DNA of 64,000 nt from Symbiodinium natans (lineage: Eukaryota; Sar; Dinophyceae; Suessiales; Symbiodiniaceae): the NCBI GenBank assembly GCA_905221605.1, contig CAJNDS010002524.1, positions 903,634 through 967,633 of the forward strand, given 5' to 3'. The notes beneath the pieces are model-generated. The model did no database searches. It was not told where the DNA came from and saw nothing but the letters and a program-made list of their open reading frames with translations. How positions within the stretch are numbered: position 1 is the first letter of the stretch; every line of letters begins with the position of its first letter. The position numbers and the translations under genes are program-made. This document shows, piece by piece, positions 62,690-64,000 of the stretch.

Positions 62690-63867
62690 GGTTTAGGGAT
62701 TACTTTTTAAGGGCTTTTTCTGGGGTTAGGGCTTCAGTGATTCAGGGCTTTTACAGGCTTAGAGGGTTGCAGGGATTTGTGGCATTCTGATTGCTGTTGC
62801 CAAGGAGGCCTTGTACCCACTGCAGTAGAGCAAGCCAGCCTCTGCATTTCAGATTCAACTCCCAAAGCTACAACAAGCGTCAAAAGCATCTAAAATGTGC
62901 ATGAAAACGGGTTGGCCCTGGGGTATCGGGTTGTAAACCTTATAGGGTTTATAAACCCTGAACCCTAAACCCTAAACCCTAAACCCTAAGCCCTGTAGAG
63001 TTCAGGGTTGTAGGTTGAGGTTTAGGGTTTAGCGCGGTGCTTGAGGGGAGTTGGTGTGGTGGATGGCTCCTGTTTTTCCCCCCATGCTTCCAGGGTTTAG
63101 GGTTTAGGGTTTAGGGTTTAGGGTTTAGAGGTTCTAGTAACCTAATGAATGGGTCCCAGGAAGCATAGGGTTATGCAGGTTAGCGTACCTTGTAGGACAT
63201 ACGCGAATAGATGCGGGTTCTGTGGGTTACGTAGGGATCCTCCAGTCCACCCACTTAAAAACCCCAAACTGCAAACCCCAAACCCTAACCCCTAAACCCT
63301 AAACCCTAAACCCTAAACCCTAAACCCTAAACCCTAAACCCTAAACCCTGTTTGTTCAGGGGTGTAGGGTTCCCCTTCAGAATTTCGATGTTCCGGATTT
63401 GAGGGGCCTCCTTTGGCTCCGGAACATTTTCACCAAATGACCCCTGTAGCGTTCAACTTTCGGGTTTAGGGTTTAGGGTTTAGGGTTTAGGGTACAGGAG
63501 TTAGGCTTAATAAGTGGAACTATCAGCACCCTAAATTAACAGGTTATAACAACCGTTCTTACAGGTGCCGATTGAACCTCCAAGTACCACAAAATGCTGA
63601 TGTCAATGGGAATGGGCCTCTAAGTCAGCCCCGGGTGTCGGGTGGCTTGAGGGTTGCGAGGTCATTATGTGTGTGTATTTGTGCACCTCTGATCGCCAAC
63701 CCTCGCGTAAACCGGTTAGGGTTTAGGGTTTAGGGTTTAGGGTTTAGGGTTTATAGGGTTTAGGGTTTAGGATTAGCCCAGCAACCTTGAGGGACTGCCT
63801 TGCTTGACTCAAGGTCTTCCTGGGAATTGGCGCGGCAAGCTGCCTCCTGCCAAGTCCTTATCCTGGG
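62690..63867. other. No gene seen; tracts
   Basis: TTTAGGG at 63093-63127, 63464-63492 and 63716-63752, and CCCTAAA at 62958-62990 and 63282-63350. A few open frames lack splice support. Confidence 0.5.
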
Positions 63868-63985
63868 TTTTGGAGCACTACACTTTAATGCGTTTTTTCT
63901 GGCTCTGGGCTCCTATTATCGCTACTTATACCTAAAAAGTCTATACCTTCCAGGATCTACTTCGAAGCAGGGCCTTAGTAGAGAT
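63868..63985. repeat. Second copy of the 61874-61985 segment
   Basis: It shares TTTTGGAGCACTACACTTTA, ACCTAAAAAGTCTATACCTT, CTACTTCGAAGCAGGGCCTT with the earlier copy, which has TTTTGGAGTACTGTACTTTA and CTACTCCGAAGCAGGG. The window ends soon after in CCCTAAA. Confidence 0.65.
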
Positions 63986-64000
63986 TCCCCTAAACCCTAA

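Noticed and set aside
1..64000. A true chromosome end
   Set aside because: Tracts are short, alternate in orientation and are separated by exons of ordinary genes; no long terminal array is present.
1..64000. tRNA, rRNA, CRISPR or bacterial-type operons
   Set aside because: No cloverleaf, rRNA core or regular repeat-spacer pattern was recognised, and the gene structure is eukaryotic.

Overview
The window is nuclear DNA of a dinoflagellate. Three things support this. A near-copy of the dinoflagellate spliced leader (20 of 22 positions) lies at 38610-38631, upstream of a glutathione S-transferase start codon. Introns reconstructed by reading-frame continuity use GT, GC and GA donors with AG acceptors, the relaxed donor set known in this group. 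Coding exons are small, GC-rich at third positions, all on the + strand, and scattered through non-coding DNA filled with plant-type telomere-like repeat (TTTAGGG)n/(CCCTAAA)n. The genus cannot be told from the sequence.

Two genes can be rebuilt exon by exon with every phase agreeing. At 12787-16484 is an 8-exon AzgA-type (NCS2 family) purine permease of 529 residues, with exons as short as 32 nt. At 38690-41644 is a 9-exon sigma-like glutathione S-transferase of 226 residues whose first coding exon is 14 nt. Around them are about 45 probable isolated exons, recognised by AG acceptor, open frame of protein-like composition and GT/GC/GA donor. They cluster at 1-10.6 kb, 20.4-23.5 kb, 26-38 kb (many heptad-like, one or more coiled-coil proteins), 42-49 kb (another coiled-coil protein) and 49-61.4 kb. 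The last pair, 59818-60381, forms the 3' end of a gene. I could not join most of these into complete genes and do not recognise their families.

The non-coding part has layers. (1) Telomere-like tracts of 2 to about 25 units occur every few hundred bases in both orientations. (2) At least nine families of short hairpin (MITE-like) elements are present, named here H1 (arm ACTTGGAGGTTCA), H2 (ATGTTCCCCCTTATACTA), H3 (GGGCCCTTA-rich), H4 (GGGGACCAAATGAACCC), H5 (CTTGGTAGCCCAGT), H6 (TGTGGTGCTTTACTGTA), H7 (TCTTCCTTATAAGGGTA), H8 (CTGGTTCTTACTA) and H9 (CCAGGATGGGCTATTA). Several introns of the two genes are themselves such hairpins, flanked by 5-6 bp direct repeats that contain the splice sites, i.e. 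introner-like elements. (3) Tandem arrays: a 68-bp palindrome-bearing satellite (17535-20162), a 15-bp GC-rich minisatellite (23.9-25.3 kb), a 9-bp GGGTTGAAA array (28313-28455), G- and C-runs and microsatellites. (4) An AT-rich island (62130-62680) and an inverted repeat of about 600 bp (49930-50545) lack the telomere-like repeat.

The biological theme is a genome region where introns are being made from mobile hairpin elements and telomere-like tracts. The relic spliced leader suggests that the glutathione S-transferase gene, or at least its 5' end, was once a processed mRNA copy and later regained introns.
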